The notes beneath the pieces were generated by a model that made no database searches, was not told where the DNA came from, and saw only the letters and a program-made list of their open reading frames with translations. Positions 8,432 to 17,279 of a stretch of DNA of 64,000 nt are shown here, in pieces. The first letter of the stretch is position 1. Each line of letters starts with the position of its first letter. Source of the stretch: Haloparvum sedimenti. GTDB taxonomy: Archaea; Halobacteriota; Halobacteria; Halobacteriales; Haloferacaceae. The stretch is from the NCBI RefSeq assembly GCF_001462205.1, contig NZ_LKIR01000135.1, positions 208,528 to 272,527 on the forward strand. Reading direction: 5' to 3'. The position numbers and the translations under genes were made by a program.

Positions 8432-9055
8432 CTACTCCTCGGGGACGGTCGCGACCGTCGTGATCGCCTTCGGGCTGCCGGGTTTGGCCTGCTGGATGTG
8501 GTGTTCGAACTCCTCGTAGCCGGCGGCCTCGAACATGCGGTCGGCCCCCTCGGCGTCGTAGAACAGCATGATCGCGTCGGCGACCTTTCGCATCAGTTTC
8601 GAGTTCGGATAGTCCGGACCGACGACGAGGACCGTCGCGCCGGGCTTGGCGACGCGGCGGATCTCCCGGAGCCCCTCGACAGGTTCGGGCCAGTACTCGA
8701 TGGAGCCGGACGACCAGACGGCGTCGAAGGAGTCGTCCGCGAACGGGAGCCGTTCGGCGTCGCCGCGGTAGAAGTGCACGCGGTCGCGCTTGCCGAACTT
8801 CTCGAACGCCTTCTCCATCTGGTGGACGCTCTGGTCGAGCCCGTGCACGTCGTCGGTGTACTGTAGCAGGCCCTCGGTTCCGAAGCCGGTGCCACAGCCC
8901 ACGTCGAGCACGCGGTCGCCCGCCTGCACGTCGAGCCACTCCAGCGCCTCGTCGCGCATCGCCTCGTTCCAGACGAAGGGGTTGATCCGGTCGTACACCT
9001 TCGAGAGGTACTTGTAGAACAGGCGGGCCCGGGCCTTGTCCTCGAGGAGTCCCAT
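8432..9055 (-). CDS. SAM-dependent methyltransferase, VTE3-like (quinone methylation likely)
   Basis: Class I methyltransferase of 207 residues. SAM-binding motif I is VLDVGCGTGFGTEG near residue 50, and GDAERLPFADDSFD is motif II. The surrounding segments FYKYLSKVYDRINP...WNEAMRDEALE, SGSIEYWPEPVEGLREIRRV and VGPDYPNSKL closely resemble plant/cyanobacterial-type MPBQ/MSBQ methyltransferase (VTE3), which methylates a prenylated quinone ring. In a haloarchaeon the substrate would be menaquinone or its precursor; that is inference. No membrane segment is seen. The gene is monocistronic by position. Confidence 0.75.
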   Translation of the reverse strand: MGLLEDKARARLFYKYLSKVYDRINPFVWNEAMRDEALEWLDVQAGDRVLDVGCGTGFGTEGLLQYTDDVHGLDQSVHQMEKAFEKFGKRDRVHFYRGDAERLPFADDSFDAVWSSGSIEYWPEPVEGLREIRRVAKPGATVLVVGPDYPNSKLMRKVADAIMLFYDAEGADRMFEAAGYEEFEHHIQQAKPGSPKAITTVATVPEE

Positions 9056-9211
9056 CGCGCGTTCGTTGGAGCGGCCGGCCCATAACGGTGCGGATCCGGG
9101 GCGGCCGCCGGTCCGTCCGCGCGGACGAGCCGCTCAGTCGGGCGAGGCGGCTCCCAGTCCGGCCGGTTCGACTCCGACCCCCTTATCCGCCCTGACGGTC
9201 TACGCGTCCCC

Positions 9212-9916
9212 ATGCAACCGACCACGGAGGGCCGGTTCCGGGTGCTCGACGAGCGCGAGGCCGAGGGGACGTTCGTGCTCGTGGAGCTGCCCGACGAGCC
9301 GGGGCCGGTCGACCCCACCGAACCGGACGCGGAGGCGGCCTACGACCGCGTCCACGTCGACGCCGAGGGGTACGCGGGCGACCTCGGGGCGACCGTCGGG
9401 GCGCTTCGCCCGGGATACGTCGTCGCGGCGACGCTGGCGTGGGACGACGGCGACGCGCGCTTCGAGGCGGTCGAGGTGGAACGGGAGACGCGGATCGAGG
9501 TCGCCGACGGCGTGACGGGGATGTTCGACGCCGCGACCGAGGCGTGGCAGGCCGCGCGCGCGAACGGCGAGGCGATGACTTCGCTGACGACCCGCGGACA
9601 GGACGGCGACCCCAACGGCGCGCTCTACTGCTTCGCGGACCCGCCGGGGCGCGACCTGCTCGCTGACCTCCGGGACGGCACCGTTCCCCTCGAACCCCTG
9701 ATCGCCCGGGTGAACGCGCGACTCGACGACGACCGACCGCGTGCGGTGTTCCTGATGCGCCCCGAGGCGTACGACTACGTCGCGGTGTACGTCGTCTTCG
9801 CGCGCGAGGGCGTGCTCGCGAGCACGCTCCGCGACACCTACGACATCCGGTCGGGCCTGGTCGACCAGCTCGGCGCCGCCGGCGAGGATGCCGGCGTCTA
9901 CGGCGACGACTCCTGA
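9212..9916 (+). CDS. Conserved haloarchaeal protein (DUF6663-like)
   Basis: Soluble acidic protein of 234 residues with no recognisable enzyme motif. The N-terminal third (RFRVLDEREAEGTFVLVEL) looks like a beta-rich domain; the C-terminal half includes FLMRPEAYDYVAVYVVF. It resembles what I remember as DUF6663, a family confined to haloarchaea; the number is from memory. A TATA-like CTTATC lies about 27 nt upstream of the ATG, fitting a leaderless transcript. Function unknown. Confidence 0.7.
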   Translation: MQPTTEGRFRVLDEREAEGTFVLVELPDEPGPVDPTEPDAEAAYDRVHVDAEGYAGDLGATVGALRPGYVVAATLAWDDGDARFEAVEVERETRIEVADGVTGMFDAATEAWQAARANGEAMTSLTTRGQDGDPNGALYCFADPPGRDLLADLRDGTVPLEPLIARVNARLDDDRPRAVFLMRPEAYDYVAVYVVFAREGVLASTLRDTYDIRSGLVDQLGAAGEDAGVYGDDS

Positions 9917-10004
9917 CGCGAGGGAGCCGTCGGCTGGACGCCCCCGGCAACTCGTTCCGTGCCGAACCCGAAGACGGATTATGCGTCCGACCCCAACGTC
10001 GACC

Positions 10005-10589
10005 ATGGCCCCCTCCGACACGACGTGGGCGAAGCGGCACCCCGGAATCCTCACCGCGCTGCTGACCGTCGTGGGGTACGGCGTCGTCCTCGGCGTCTTT
10101 CTCGTTCCCTCGTTCGCGGCGCTTTTTCCCGACCTCTCGCGTGAGACGGTGAACCTGCTGACCCACGCCATCGCCGTCGTCAACACGATGACCGTGGCCA
10201 CGCTCGTGCTCGGGTGGTACTGGATCCGGCAGGGGGAGGTGCGCAAGCACGCGGCCGCGATGTCCACCTCGTTTGCGCTCATCCTGCTGTTCCTCGGCAT
10301 CTACGTGCCGCGCGTCGCGGGCGGCGGGACGAAGCGATTCGCCGGCCCGGAGCTGGTGTCGTACGCCTACTTCGTCATGCTCGCGGTCCACATCCTGCTG
10401 TCCATCCTCGCGGTGCCCGTGGTGCTGTACGCCATCGTCCTCGGGATCACTCACAGCGAGCGCGAACTCCGGACGGAGACGCCCCACGCCCGCGTCGGCC
10501 GGATCGCGGCCGGCTCGTGGGTGCTCTCGCTCGTGCTCGGCGTGATCACGTACCTGCTTCTCAACCACGTCTACGCGTACACTTACTGA
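10005..10589 (+). CDS. DUF420 membrane protein (haem-copper oxidase assembly-like)
   Basis: Membrane protein of 194 residues with five to six hydrophobic segments and conserved-looking histidines (LLTHAIAVVNT; VRKHAAAM; AVHILLSI; LLNHVYAYTY). This pattern fits DUF420, related to CtaM proteins that help assemble terminal oxidases; the role here is inferred. The ATG at 10005 is chosen because the hydrophobic core begins soon after; an upstream in-frame ATG at 9981 would add eight residues. It fits the respiratory genes a few kb downstream. Confidence 0.78.
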   Translation: MAPSDTTWAKRHPGILTALLTVVGYGVVLGVFLVPSFAALFPDLSRETVNLLTHAIAVVNTMTVATLVLGWYWIRQGEVRKHAAAMSTSFALILLFLGIYVPRVAGGGTKRFAGPELVSYAYFVMLAVHILLSILAVPVVLYAIVLGITHSERELRTETPHARVGRIAAGSWVLSLVLGVITYLLLNHVYAYTY

Positions 10590-10790
10590 GTCGTCGTCCG
10601 CGGCTCGATCCGACCCACACCCCTCCTCTCCCGACCCCTTTTCACGGAGAGCGAGGCAGACGCCCCGTGCGCCAGCGTCGCCCCCGGCGCGGAGCGCGGA
10701 CTCCGGCACGGCTGCGCCGCGGGGTCGAAGATCCCGTGTCGGCTGTCCGCCACCGAAACCCTTAGCGGCGCGCCCCCGAGACCGAGAGTC

Positions 10791-12110
10791 ATGACCGACT
10801 GGATCGGCGAGACGTTCACGAGCACCGTCGGCTGGGACCACCTGGAGGCGCTCGTCGGCATCGGCGACCGCATGGCCGGTTCCACGGGCGAGCGGGCGGC
10901 GCTTGAGGCGACCCGAGACGCGTTCGCGGACGCCGGGGCACGGAACGCGCACATCGAGGAGTTCGACCTGCAGGGCTGGGAGCGCGGCGACTCCGCGATC
11001 GCGGTCGACGGGACGCCCGTCGCCGACCGCGCCCACGAGTGCATCGCGTTGCCGCGGAGCCCCTCCGGCGAGGCGACCGGCGAGTTCGTCGACCTCGGCT
11101 ACGGCCTCCCGTCGGACTTCGAGGAGACCGACGTGGCCGGCAAGGTCGTAGCCGTCTCGACCACCGTCCCCGACGACTTCGACCGGTTCATCCACCGCCG
11201 CGAGAAATACTACTACGCGGTCGAGCACGGCGCCGCGGCCTTCGTCTTCAAGAATCACGTCGAAGGGCAACTCCCGCCCACCGGAAGCGTCGGCTCCGAA
11301 GCGGCGCCGATCGGCGAGATCCCCGCGGTCGGCGTGAGCAAGGAGACCGGAGCGCGCCTCGTCCGCGAGCACGAGGGCGAGACGGCGACCGTGAGCGTTG
11401 ACTGCGCGGCGCCGGAGACGACCAGTGGCAACGCCATCGCCGAACTCGGCCCCGACACCGAGGAGTACCTCGTCGTCTCCTCGCACGCCGACGCCCACGA
11501 CATCGCCGAGGGCGCGATAGACAACGGCGCCGGCACGGCGACGATCGTCGAGATCGCCCGCGCGCTCGCCGCCCGCGAGGACGAGCTCGACACGCGCGTG
11601 AAGCTGACCGCCTTCGGCGCCGAAGAGGTCGGACTGGTCGGATCCGGCATCGCGGCCGAGGCGGCCGATCCCGCGGCCGTCCGCGCGGTCGTCAACGTCG
11701 ACAGCAACGTCTTCGGCCGCACGCTGAAGCTCGACCATCACGGCTTCGACGAGCTCGAGGCGGCGGCCGACCGCGTGAGCGACCGCTTCGACCACCCGGT
11801 CTCGACGAGCGGCGAGCTGGTTCCCCACAGCGACCACTGGCCGTTCGTGAAACGCGGGATCCCGGGCTACATGGTCTCCGGCGAGACCGAGGACCGCGGC
11901 CGCGGATGGGGCCACACACATGCCGACACGCTCGACAAGCTGGAGTCGCGCAACCTCCGCGAGCAGGCGATCCTGCTGACCGAACTGGTCGTCGACCTCG
12001 CTGACGCGGACGTGCGCGTCGAGCCGCGCGACACCGCCGCGATCGCAGCCGCGCTGGAGGAGGAGAACAAGGCCGAGGGGATGAAGGTCACCGGCGACTG
12101 GCCCTTCTAA
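10791..12110 (+). CDS. M28 family zinc peptidase with PA-like domain
   Basis: Protein of 439 residues resembling aminopeptidases of family M28. Metal-ligand motifs are visible: SHADAHDIAEGAIDNGAG (His and Asp), FGAEEVGLVGS (catalytic Glu pair), VVNVDSN (Asp) and HTHADTLDKL (His). An inserted PA-like region occupies about residues 100-200. No signal peptide is seen, so it is probably intracellular. A TATA-like TTAG lies about 28 nt upstream of the ATG. A T5 tract follows the stop. Substrate peptides unknown. Confidence 0.87.
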   Translation: MTDWIGETFTSTVGWDHLEALVGIGDRMAGSTGERAALEATRDAFADAGARNAHIEEFDLQGWERGDSAIAVDGTPVADRAHECIALPRSPSGEATGEFVDLGYGLPSDFEETDVAGKVVAVSTTVPDDFDRFIHRREKYYYAVEHGAAAFVFKNHVEGQLPPTGSVGSEAAPIGEIPAVGVSKETGARLVREHEGETATVSVDCAAPETTSGNAIAELGPDTEEYLVVSSHADAHDIAEGAIDNGAGTATIVEIARALAAREDELDTRVKLTAFGAEEVGLVGSGIAAEAADPAAVRAVVNVDSNVFGRTLKLDHHGFDELEAAADRVSDRFDHPVSTSGELVPHSDHWPFVKRGIPGYMVSGETEDRGRGWGHTHADTLDKLESRNLREQAILLTELVVDLADADVRVEPRDTAAIAAALEEENKAEGMKVTGDWPF

Positions 12111-12133
12111 CGTACCCGCCGCGTCCCGCGGTC

Positions 12134-12138
12134 TTTTT
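12134..12138 (+). terminator. T5 terminator-like tract after M28 peptidase
   Basis: Five T in GTCTTTTTGCC, 24 nt after the stop codon. It might also serve as the TATA-like element for the next gene, whose ATG is at 12163, 25-29 nt downstream. Confidence 0.35.
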
Positions 12139-12162
12139 GCCGCCCCCGCCAGAGGGACGATT

Positions 12163-12885
12163 ATGAATCAGCCGGGCACGCAGTTCGTCGAGATAGCCGT
12201 CCTCGGCGGCGACGACGCTCTTCGGACCGCGGTCCGCGAAGCGGGCGGATCGGTCGTCCGAACGGCCGAGGCAGACGCCATCGTCGCCGCGGGCGAATCC
12301 GCGCTCCGCGAGGCGACCGAGGCCGCGGCTGGAACGCCCGTCCTCCCGGTCGGCGTCGGCGACTCCCCTCACTCGGTGTCCCCACAGCGTGCGCCTGCGG
12401 CCCTGGGCCGTTTGGTTCGCGGAGAGGGGCGCGTCGTGTCCCATCCTCGCCTCACCGTCGCGGTCGCCGGGGAGACGGTCGGCGACGCGCTCCTCGACGC
12501 GACGCTCGTCACCGGCGATCCGGGCCGGATCTCGGAGTACGGCGTGACGCTCGACGGCGACCCGCTCGACAGCTTCCGGGCCGACGCCGTCGTCGCGGCC
12601 ACGCCGCTGGGGAGCGGCGGCTACGCGGCGGCCGCCGGCGGCGCCAAGCTCGCGGCCGACACCGGACTGGTCGTCGTCCCGATCGCGCCGTTCCAAACGC
12701 GGTCTGACACCTGGGTCGTTCCTGACCGCGTGACTCTGACGGTCGAACGCGACGAGGGACCCGTGGATCTCGTGATCGACGACGAAGTCCGGCGGACCGT
12801 CCCCGCACACGAGCCGGTGGACGTGACGGCCGGCGGGGACGTGCCCCTCGTGCGCGTGCCGTCTGGCGTGCAGTCCGCCGAGTAG
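12163..12885 (+). CDS. NAD kinase-like protein with altered GGDG motif
   Basis: Protein of 240 residues related to the NAD/NADH kinase fold. The C-terminal half keeps the glycine-rich segment ATPLGSGGYAAAAGG (usual form TPTGSTAYSxSAGG), the following APFQTRSDTWVVPD and the strand pattern VTLTVERDEGPVDLVIDD. The N-terminal ATP-binding GGDGT, however, is replaced by AAGESA around residue 45, and the protein is short. It is therefore either a paralogue with changed activity or a non-catalytic one. Located between M28 peptidase and a small membrane protein, all on the same strand. Function uncertain. Confidence 0.7.
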   Translation: MNQPGTQFVEIAVLGGDDALRTAVREAGGSVVRTAEADAIVAAGESALREATEAAAGTPVLPVGVGDSPHSVSPQRAPAALGRLVRGEGRVVSHPRLTVAVAGETVGDALLDATLVTGDPGRISEYGVTLDGDPLDSFRADAVVAATPLGSGGYAAAAGGAKLAADTGLVVVPIAPFQTRSDTWVVPDRVTLTVERDEGPVDLVIDDEVRRTVPAHEPVDVTAGGDVPLVRVPSGVQSAE

Positions 12886-12939
12886 ATCGCCGGGGAACGA
12901 TTGGAAAAGCTCTAAAGAGTCGTGGCCCGACTATCCGGT

Positions 12940-13380
12940 ATGGACCCACTGCAGTTCCTCGTCCCGCTCGGCTGGATCGAGGTGGTCGGGCCGATGCTGC
13001 CGTTCGCCATTCTCGTTCTGGCACTCGCCAACGTGGCGACGCGCCACTTCGCTCACGCGCAACACGTGGAACAGGCCGAATCGTCCGACAGCGTCGACCG
13101 ATTCCTGCCCCACATCTTCACGAACGTCGGCCTCGTCCTCCTGAGCTGCCTCTTCACGCTGTATCAGGCCACCGGCGGCGCCCTGCTGACGACGTTCGCC
13201 GTCACCGTGCTCATCGCCGACGTGTTCGAGTTCGAGGCGCGGAACCTCGAGGCACGCAACGACATGACCATCGAGCGCCCCAAAAGCGCCATCGCGGCGT
13301 CGTCGCTCGTGCTACTGTACGCCGTCTACTACGTCCTCACCGCGGTGAACGCGACCTTCTGGTCGTCGCTGTTCGCCTGA
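12940..13380 (+). CDS. Small haloarchaeal membrane protein (DUF7313-like)
   Basis: Protein of 146 residues with four hydrophobic segments (about residues 12-33, 62-80, 83-100 and 118-138) and an RHFAHAQHVEQ loop. I believe it belongs to a haloarchaeal family (DUF7313, from memory) found next to the cytochrome bc-type cluster. The ATG at 12940 is preferred; an upstream in-frame GTG at 12922 adds six residues. It is convergent to that cluster, so it is not in its operon, but conserved proximity suggests a linked role. Confidence 0.65.
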   Translation: MDPLQFLVPLGWIEVVGPMLPFAILVLALANVATRHFAHAQHVEQAESSDSVDRFLPHIFTNVGLVLLSCLFTLYQATGGALLTTFAVTVLIADVFEFEARNLEARNDMTIERPKSAIAASSLVLLYAVYYVLTAVNATFWSSLFA

Positions 13381-13725
13381 ACCTCGCGTTCCTCCTTCTT
13401 TCGTTCGACCGTCGGAGTCCGGTGACAGCATCGTTCTCCAAGCCGCCGCCCCCCACCGCTATCCGGGGACCTCGACAGATTCGGACTCTTGGTTCGCCCT
13501 AGCCGTCACTACGGAGATCGGTCCGCGTCGGTCTCGCGGGTGCCGTTGACCCGGGTCGTCGACGGCCGTCCCTCGTCACCCGGCCTGCTCGCGCCGACTA
13601 CCGGGCGAACCGGTCGACGGGTTCGCGGCGTTGCGGATGTCGGTGGAGCAGCCTCGGGCACGACGCCGTGCTACGGCTCGCGGCTATCGACTGGCTGGAG
13701 AAAAATGGAACCGCGGGCCGCAGCG
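13381..13725. other. Intergenic gap between convergent genes, nothing recognised
   Basis: A 345-bp gap between two convergent stop codons. I see no ORF with convincing haloarchaeal protein character, no tRNA fold and no clear repeat. It is long for a convergent gap in this genome and may hold an unannotated small RNA or decayed DNA. Confidence 0.4.
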
Positions 13726-13995
13726 TCAGTTCGACGCGTCAGCGCGGCTGCGGCGAAGTTCGCGGAGCGCCGGGATGATCACCCAGAACGTGAGCGGGCC
13801 GAGGACCATCAGCCAGAAGAACAGGTCGCTCGCGAAGATGGCGACCGCGTCGTAGATGCCGTTCGGCTCCGGCGGTTCGACGGTGAGTTGCTGGATCTGC
13901 TCGAACGACGGCGTCCGGTACCAGCCGGCGAAGAAGAACCAGCCGAGGGCCCCCACCATCGAGATGGCGAACCCCTTCATGAATTCGTCAGCCAT
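13726..13995 (-). CDS. Small membrane subunit of the bc-type cluster (DUF7314-like)
   Basis: Protein of 89 residues with two membrane segments (about 8-25 and 50-75: LFFWLMVLGPLTFWVIIPAL). The start overlaps the end of the preceding gene by 8 bp, so it is the last gene of the operon that contains PetB and PetD. It probably is a structural or assembly partner of the cytochrome b complex, by position only. The family number is from memory. Confidence 0.65.
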   Translation of the reverse strand: MADEFMKGFAISMVGALGWFFFAGWYRTPSFEQIQQLTVEPPEPNGIYDAVAIFASDLFFWLMVLGPLTFWVIIPALRELRRSRADASN

Positions 13996-14434
13996 TGCCT
14001 GAGTCTTCGGCGGAGTCCTCTTGAGACTTTCCCATTCCCTGAGCGCGGAACCGGGTTCCCAGGACGTACACCGCCGAGCCGAAGGCGATCGAGGCGAGGC
14101 CCGCGACCGCGAGCACGGCGGTCAGCGTGTCCGCGGGCGGTGCCGCCCCGACCGCGGTTAAAAGCCCCGTCAGCAGCCGCCGAAGCGTGCTCGTCTGGAG
14201 CGTCGCGGCGTCTAAGAGTAGGAAGCCGGAGATGAACGTCACGACCGCGATGAGCGTCGAGAAGACGGTCACGACCTTGTACAGCGACAGCGGAACGACG
14301 ACCTCGCGGCCGCCCGGTCCCTCGCGGGCCCCCACGGGCTCCGGGTCGGGGCGCTCCTCCTTCGGGAGAGGGTCGCCGGTTTCGTCGTCGCGTCGCTCGT
14401 CGGCGTCGGTCGGATCGGATGACGGTGGGGCCAT
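13988..14434 (-). CDS. Membrane protein of the bc-type cluster (DUF7315-like)
   Basis: Protein of 148 residues: an acidic, proline-rich N-terminus of about 45 residues, then two membrane segments (about 50-75 and 100-128). It lies 111 nt downstream of petD and overlaps the next gene by 8 bp. No cofactor motif is visible. By position it is an accessory subunit of the cytochrome b complex. Confidence 0.65.
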   Translation of the reverse strand: MAPPSSDPTDADERRDDETGDPLPKEERPDPEPVGAREGPGGREVVVPLSLYKVVTVFSTLIAVVTFISGFLLLDAATLQTSTLRRLLTGLLTAVGAAPPADTLTAVLAVAGLASIAFGSAVYVLGTRFRAQGMGKSQEDSAEDSGNG

Positions 14435-14545
14435 GAGGAACGTGGTGCGGGAACGGCGGGTAGTCGATACGGGACGGCGGGTCGTGACGGAGTCACGCCG
14501 GCCGCGCCGGGCGGTCGTCGCTCGCCACGGTGCGTCGTGCGGGCG

Positions 14546-15310
14546 CTACTTCGGCGGGCGCAGCCGGTAGTAGCGCTTGTTGAGGTCGTACATGTACCCC
14601 TCGCGCATCGTCTTGAGGACGGCGTAGGTCAGGATCGCCGCGACGATGGGCAGAGTGAACGTGAGCGTGAGCAGCAGCTTGAGCTCGAACGGGAAGAAGT
14701 TCTGGATAGCCAGCGCCGCCAGCGTGAACGACAGCACGACGCCGGCGACGCCGACTGCGGACCAGAACGGCTGCTCGACCGGGCGACGCGCGCTCCCCTT
14801 GTTGAGAAACGGCACCAGCGCGAGGATCCCGAAGATCACGCCGTGGGCGGCGACGCCGTAGAACTGGTCCGAGAGGACCTTCTCGCCGCCGAGCACCGCC
14901 AGCTCCGGATTGATGGGGTTGAGCTTCAGCAGGCCGAACGACCAGTAGAGGTACCAGTCCGGCAGGATGATCGCGGGCGTGGAGTTCGGGTTCGCCGGGT
15001 CCATGAACTCCGGCGGCAGCGCCGCGGCCACGAGGATGATGATCCCGACGAAGAAGCTCGTGATCGCGAGGTTACGGATCGTCTCGTGGGGCCACGTCGG
15101 GAAGCCGAGCACGTCGCGCTCGACGTAGTCGGACTCCTGACGGAGGTCCTGGTCCTCGCGACGGGAGCGCTCGAAGTACTCGTAGGTGAGCCGCGAGAGG
15201 CCGCGGCTCCGCTCCTTGCGTTCCGTCCAGTCGGGCGTCTCGTCGTCCGGCGGGACGATGCCCGTCCCGCCGTCGGTTCTGATCTCGGTGGTGTCGTCTG
15301 ATTCGGTCAT
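14546..15310 (-). CDS. petD: Cytochrome b C-terminal subunit (PetD/subunit IV-like)
   Basis: Protein of 254 residues that carries the C-terminal part of cytochrome b. After a 75-residue soluble N-terminus there are four membrane segments. The quinol-oxidation motif is PDWY at residues 117-120, in place of the PEWY of most ubiquinol complexes; the D variant is associated with menaquinone users, fitting haloarchaea. It lies 4 nt after petB, so the two are co-translated and make a split, b6f-style cytochrome b. Confidence 0.85.
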   Translation of the reverse strand: MTESDDTTEIRTDGGTGIVPPDDETPDWTERKERSRGLSRLTYEYFERSRREDQDLRQESDYVERDVLGFPTWPHETIRNLAITSFFVGIIILVAAALPPEFMDPANPNSTPAIILPDWYLYWSFGLLKLNPINPELAVLGGEKVLSDQFYGVAAHGVIFGILALVPFLNKGSARRPVEQPFWSAVGVAGVVLSFTLAALAIQNFFPFELKLLLTLTFTLPIVAAILTYAVLKTMREGYMYDLNKRYYRLRPPK

Positions 15311-15314
15311 TGGC

Positions 15315-16124
15315 TTAGTGGGGTTCCGCGATGCCCTGCACCCAGACGATGCCGACGTGTAGCGCGATGAGCGCCGTCACCACGAACGGCAGCAGGAACA
15401 CGTGCAGGATGTACATTCTCACGAGCGTCGCCTGTCCGAGCGTGAAGCCGCCGAACACGAGCTGTGCGGCCCACTCGCCGACGAGCGGCGTCGCCAGCGC
15501 CATCTCGACGCCGATCTGTCCGGCCCAGAACGAGAGCTGGTACCACGGGAGCAGGTAGCCGGTGTACCCGAACAGCAGGGTGAGGCCGATGAGGACGATG
15601 CCGAGCACCCAGTTGACCTCGCGGGGCTCCTTGTACGCGCCCGTGAAGTAGACGCGCAGCATGTGGAGGAACACCGCGGCGACCATGAACTGGGCCGCCC
15701 AGCGGTGGACCCCGCGGAGCATGAGGCCGAACTGCACGTCCTTCATGATGCTCTCGACGGAGATCCACGCAGCGGTCGGGTCACCTGCCGCCGCGGCACC
15801 CGCAGTCGAGGGAGAGTAGTAGAACCCGAGCAGCGCGCCCGAGACCGCCGCGACGAGGTACGCGATGATCGAGAGGGACCCGAGCGAGTAGAGCGGGTAC
15901 CAGTACCAGAACTTGTTGTCCAGGTCGTACTGTTCCGTGTGGCTCTTCGGCATCTGCAGGTTGACGCGGTAGTACATCGTCTCCAGCAGCTCCAGGTAGT
16001 CGACGATGCGCAGCCGCTTGTCGAGCCAGATGAGCGTGGTGAGGAAGGCCGTCTCGACGGGCGTCAGGTCCTTCCGCTTGAGCCACGCGTCGTGGTCGAA
16101 GTCGTCTTTCTTTTCGAGGCTCAT
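15315..16124 (-). CDS. petB: Cytochrome b N-terminal subunit (PetB-like)
   Basis: Membrane cytochrome of 269 residues that would bind two b haems and oxidise menaquinol. Haem ligands are visible as His140/His154 (13 residues between) and His241/His256 (14 between). The 13/14 spacing is that of the b6f/split type, not bc1. The RGVHRWAAQ and GYTGYLLPW motifs are typical. It sits 6 nt after a small membrane-protein gene and 4 nt before petD in a minus-strand operon with the halocyanin. Electron acceptor is probably that halocyanin. Confidence 0.9.
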   Translation of the reverse strand: MSLEKKDDFDHDAWLKRKDLTPVETAFLTTLIWLDKRLRIVDYLELLETMYYRVNLQMPKSHTEQYDLDNKFWYWYPLYSLGSLSIIAYLVAAVSGALLGFYYSPSTAGAAAAGDPTAAWISVESIMKDVQFGLMLRGVHRWAAQFMVAAVFLHMLRVYFTGAYKEPREVNWVLGIVLIGLTLLFGYTGYLLPWYQLSFWAGQIGVEMALATPLVGEWAAQLVFGGFTLGQATLVRMYILHVFLLPFVVTALIALHVGIVWVQGIAEPH

Positions 16125-16130
16125 TGGTCG

Positions 16131-16523
16131 TTACCGTTTGTAGTAGGGGTAGATCGCACGTTTCACCGTGTCCCAGGCCGCCTCGCCGTCAGCGAGACTG
16201 TTACCGTCGGCGTCCTCTTCGCGAACGTAGAGGTCCTCCCACTTGCGGCGCCGCTTCTTGACCACCATCACGTCGGGGAGGAACTCCTTGCGGTACAGAA
16301 GCAGGATGAACGCCAGGTCGATGAAGATCAGCGCCAGCAGGCCGCCGACGAACTGGTTGCCGAACAGGGTCGACGCCCACGCGGACATCAGGCCGTAGAC
16401 GAACAGGAAGACCAACGCGATCTCGATGATCGTCAACAGGACGATCCCGATCGCGGCGGCGGTGCTCTCGCGGGCGGGCTCGTAGCGGTGGATGTCGCCG
16501 TAGGAGGAGGTGTCCCCCGCCAT
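16131..16523 (-). CDS. Small membrane protein of the bc-type cluster (DUF7318-like)
   Basis: Protein of 130 residues with two membrane segments (about 20-45 and 55-77) and a charged C-terminal tail (KKRRRKWEDLY). The ATG overlaps the halocyanin stop (ATGA), and petB follows after 6 nt. It is most likely an accessory subunit. Family number recalled from memory. Confidence 0.68.
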   Translation of the reverse strand: MAGDTSSYGDIHRYEPARESTAAAIGIVLLTIIEIALVFLFVYGLMSAWASTLFGNQFVGGLLALIFIDLAFILLLYRKEFLPDVMVVKKRRRKWEDLYVREEDADGNSLADGEAAWDTVKRAIYPYYKR

Positions 16524-17152
16524 CAGCGCCTCCCGTGCCCGGCGTGGGCCGTCTCACCGTACTTCAGGGCGTAGAACGTGAACACGATCGTCAGCGAGAT
16601 GCCGACCCCGGAGACGAGGCCGACCCAGTGCGGGTGGAGCGGAACGCCGATGTCGTGGACGTCCTCGGGCCAGCCGTTGCTGGGGCCGCCGACCTCCACG
16701 GTGGGGACGTCCTCGCCGACCGCGAGCCCGGCGTGCATGCCGGTCTGCTGGTGGGGGTCACACTGGTAGTGGGTGATGCCGGCGTCCTCCTCGGTCACCT
16801 CGTACTCGAAGGTGAAGCCCTCGTCACCGACGATCTCGCTCTCGAAGGATGCGGGGCCGTCGACCGCGTGGACGTTGTGGTCGCCGCCCGAGCCGGTCCA
16901 CTCCCAGACGATCGTCGTTCCGGGGTCGACCCAGATCTTGGTCGGGTCGAACGCCAGGCCGTCGCCGGCCCCGACCGAGACCGTCACCTCGTCCTGTCCG
17001 CGGGCGTCCTGATAGCTGTTGACGTTGCCCTCTACGGCGCTTGGCCAGTCGGGCTGTACCTCCTGGGCTGCCGCCGTCCCGGCCGCAGCGGAGGTAGCCG
17101 CGGCCGCGGCCGTCGCCCCGCCGGCCGTACGCATAAAGTCCCGCCGTTTCAT
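16523..17152 (-). CDS. Membrane-anchored halocyanin (blue copper protein)
   Basis: Protein of 209 residues. The N-terminus MKRRDFMRTAGG is a Tat signal with a cleavable alanine-rich region. The plastocyanin-like domain has all four type-1 copper ligands: His92, Cys131, His134 and Met139. A C-terminal membrane segment (about residues 175-195) holds it on the outer face. Within the petB/petD operon it occupies the place where a Rieske iron-sulfur protein would be expected, suggesting that it accepts electrons from the cytochrome b pair; that is inference. It overlaps the next gene by one base. Confidence 0.88.
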   Translation of the reverse strand: MKRRDFMRTAGGATAAAAATSAAAGTAAAQEVQPDWPSAVEGNVNSYQDARGQDEVTVSVGAGDGLAFDPTKIWVDPGTTIVWEWTGSGGDHNVHAVDGPASFESEIVGDEGFTFEYEVTEEDAGITHYQCDPHQQTGMHAGLAVGEDVPTVEVGGPSNGWPEDVHDIGVPLHPHWVGLVSGVGISLTIVFTFYALKYGETAHAGHGRR

Positions 17153-17279
17153 ACGGTCGGAAGTCAGGACGGCCTGCGCTTAAACCCACCGACTATCGCC
17201 GGTCGGCGGGACGACGCGCTCGCGTCTCAGTACGGCGTTCTCGGCGGTCTGAGTTCCGGCGCGGGCCGGCGTGGATCGG

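Noticed and set aside
9150..9195. tRNA T-loop-like GGTTCGACTCC before the DUF6663-like gene
   Set aside because: The T-stem has a mismatch, and no D-arm, anticodon arm or acceptor stem can be folded in the 156-bp gap.
9183..11921. 900-residue minus-strand frame across 9.2-11.9 kb
   Set aside because: It overlaps three plausible plus-strand genes and has the composition of a shadow frame (long Arg/Gly/Pro stretches, no domain).
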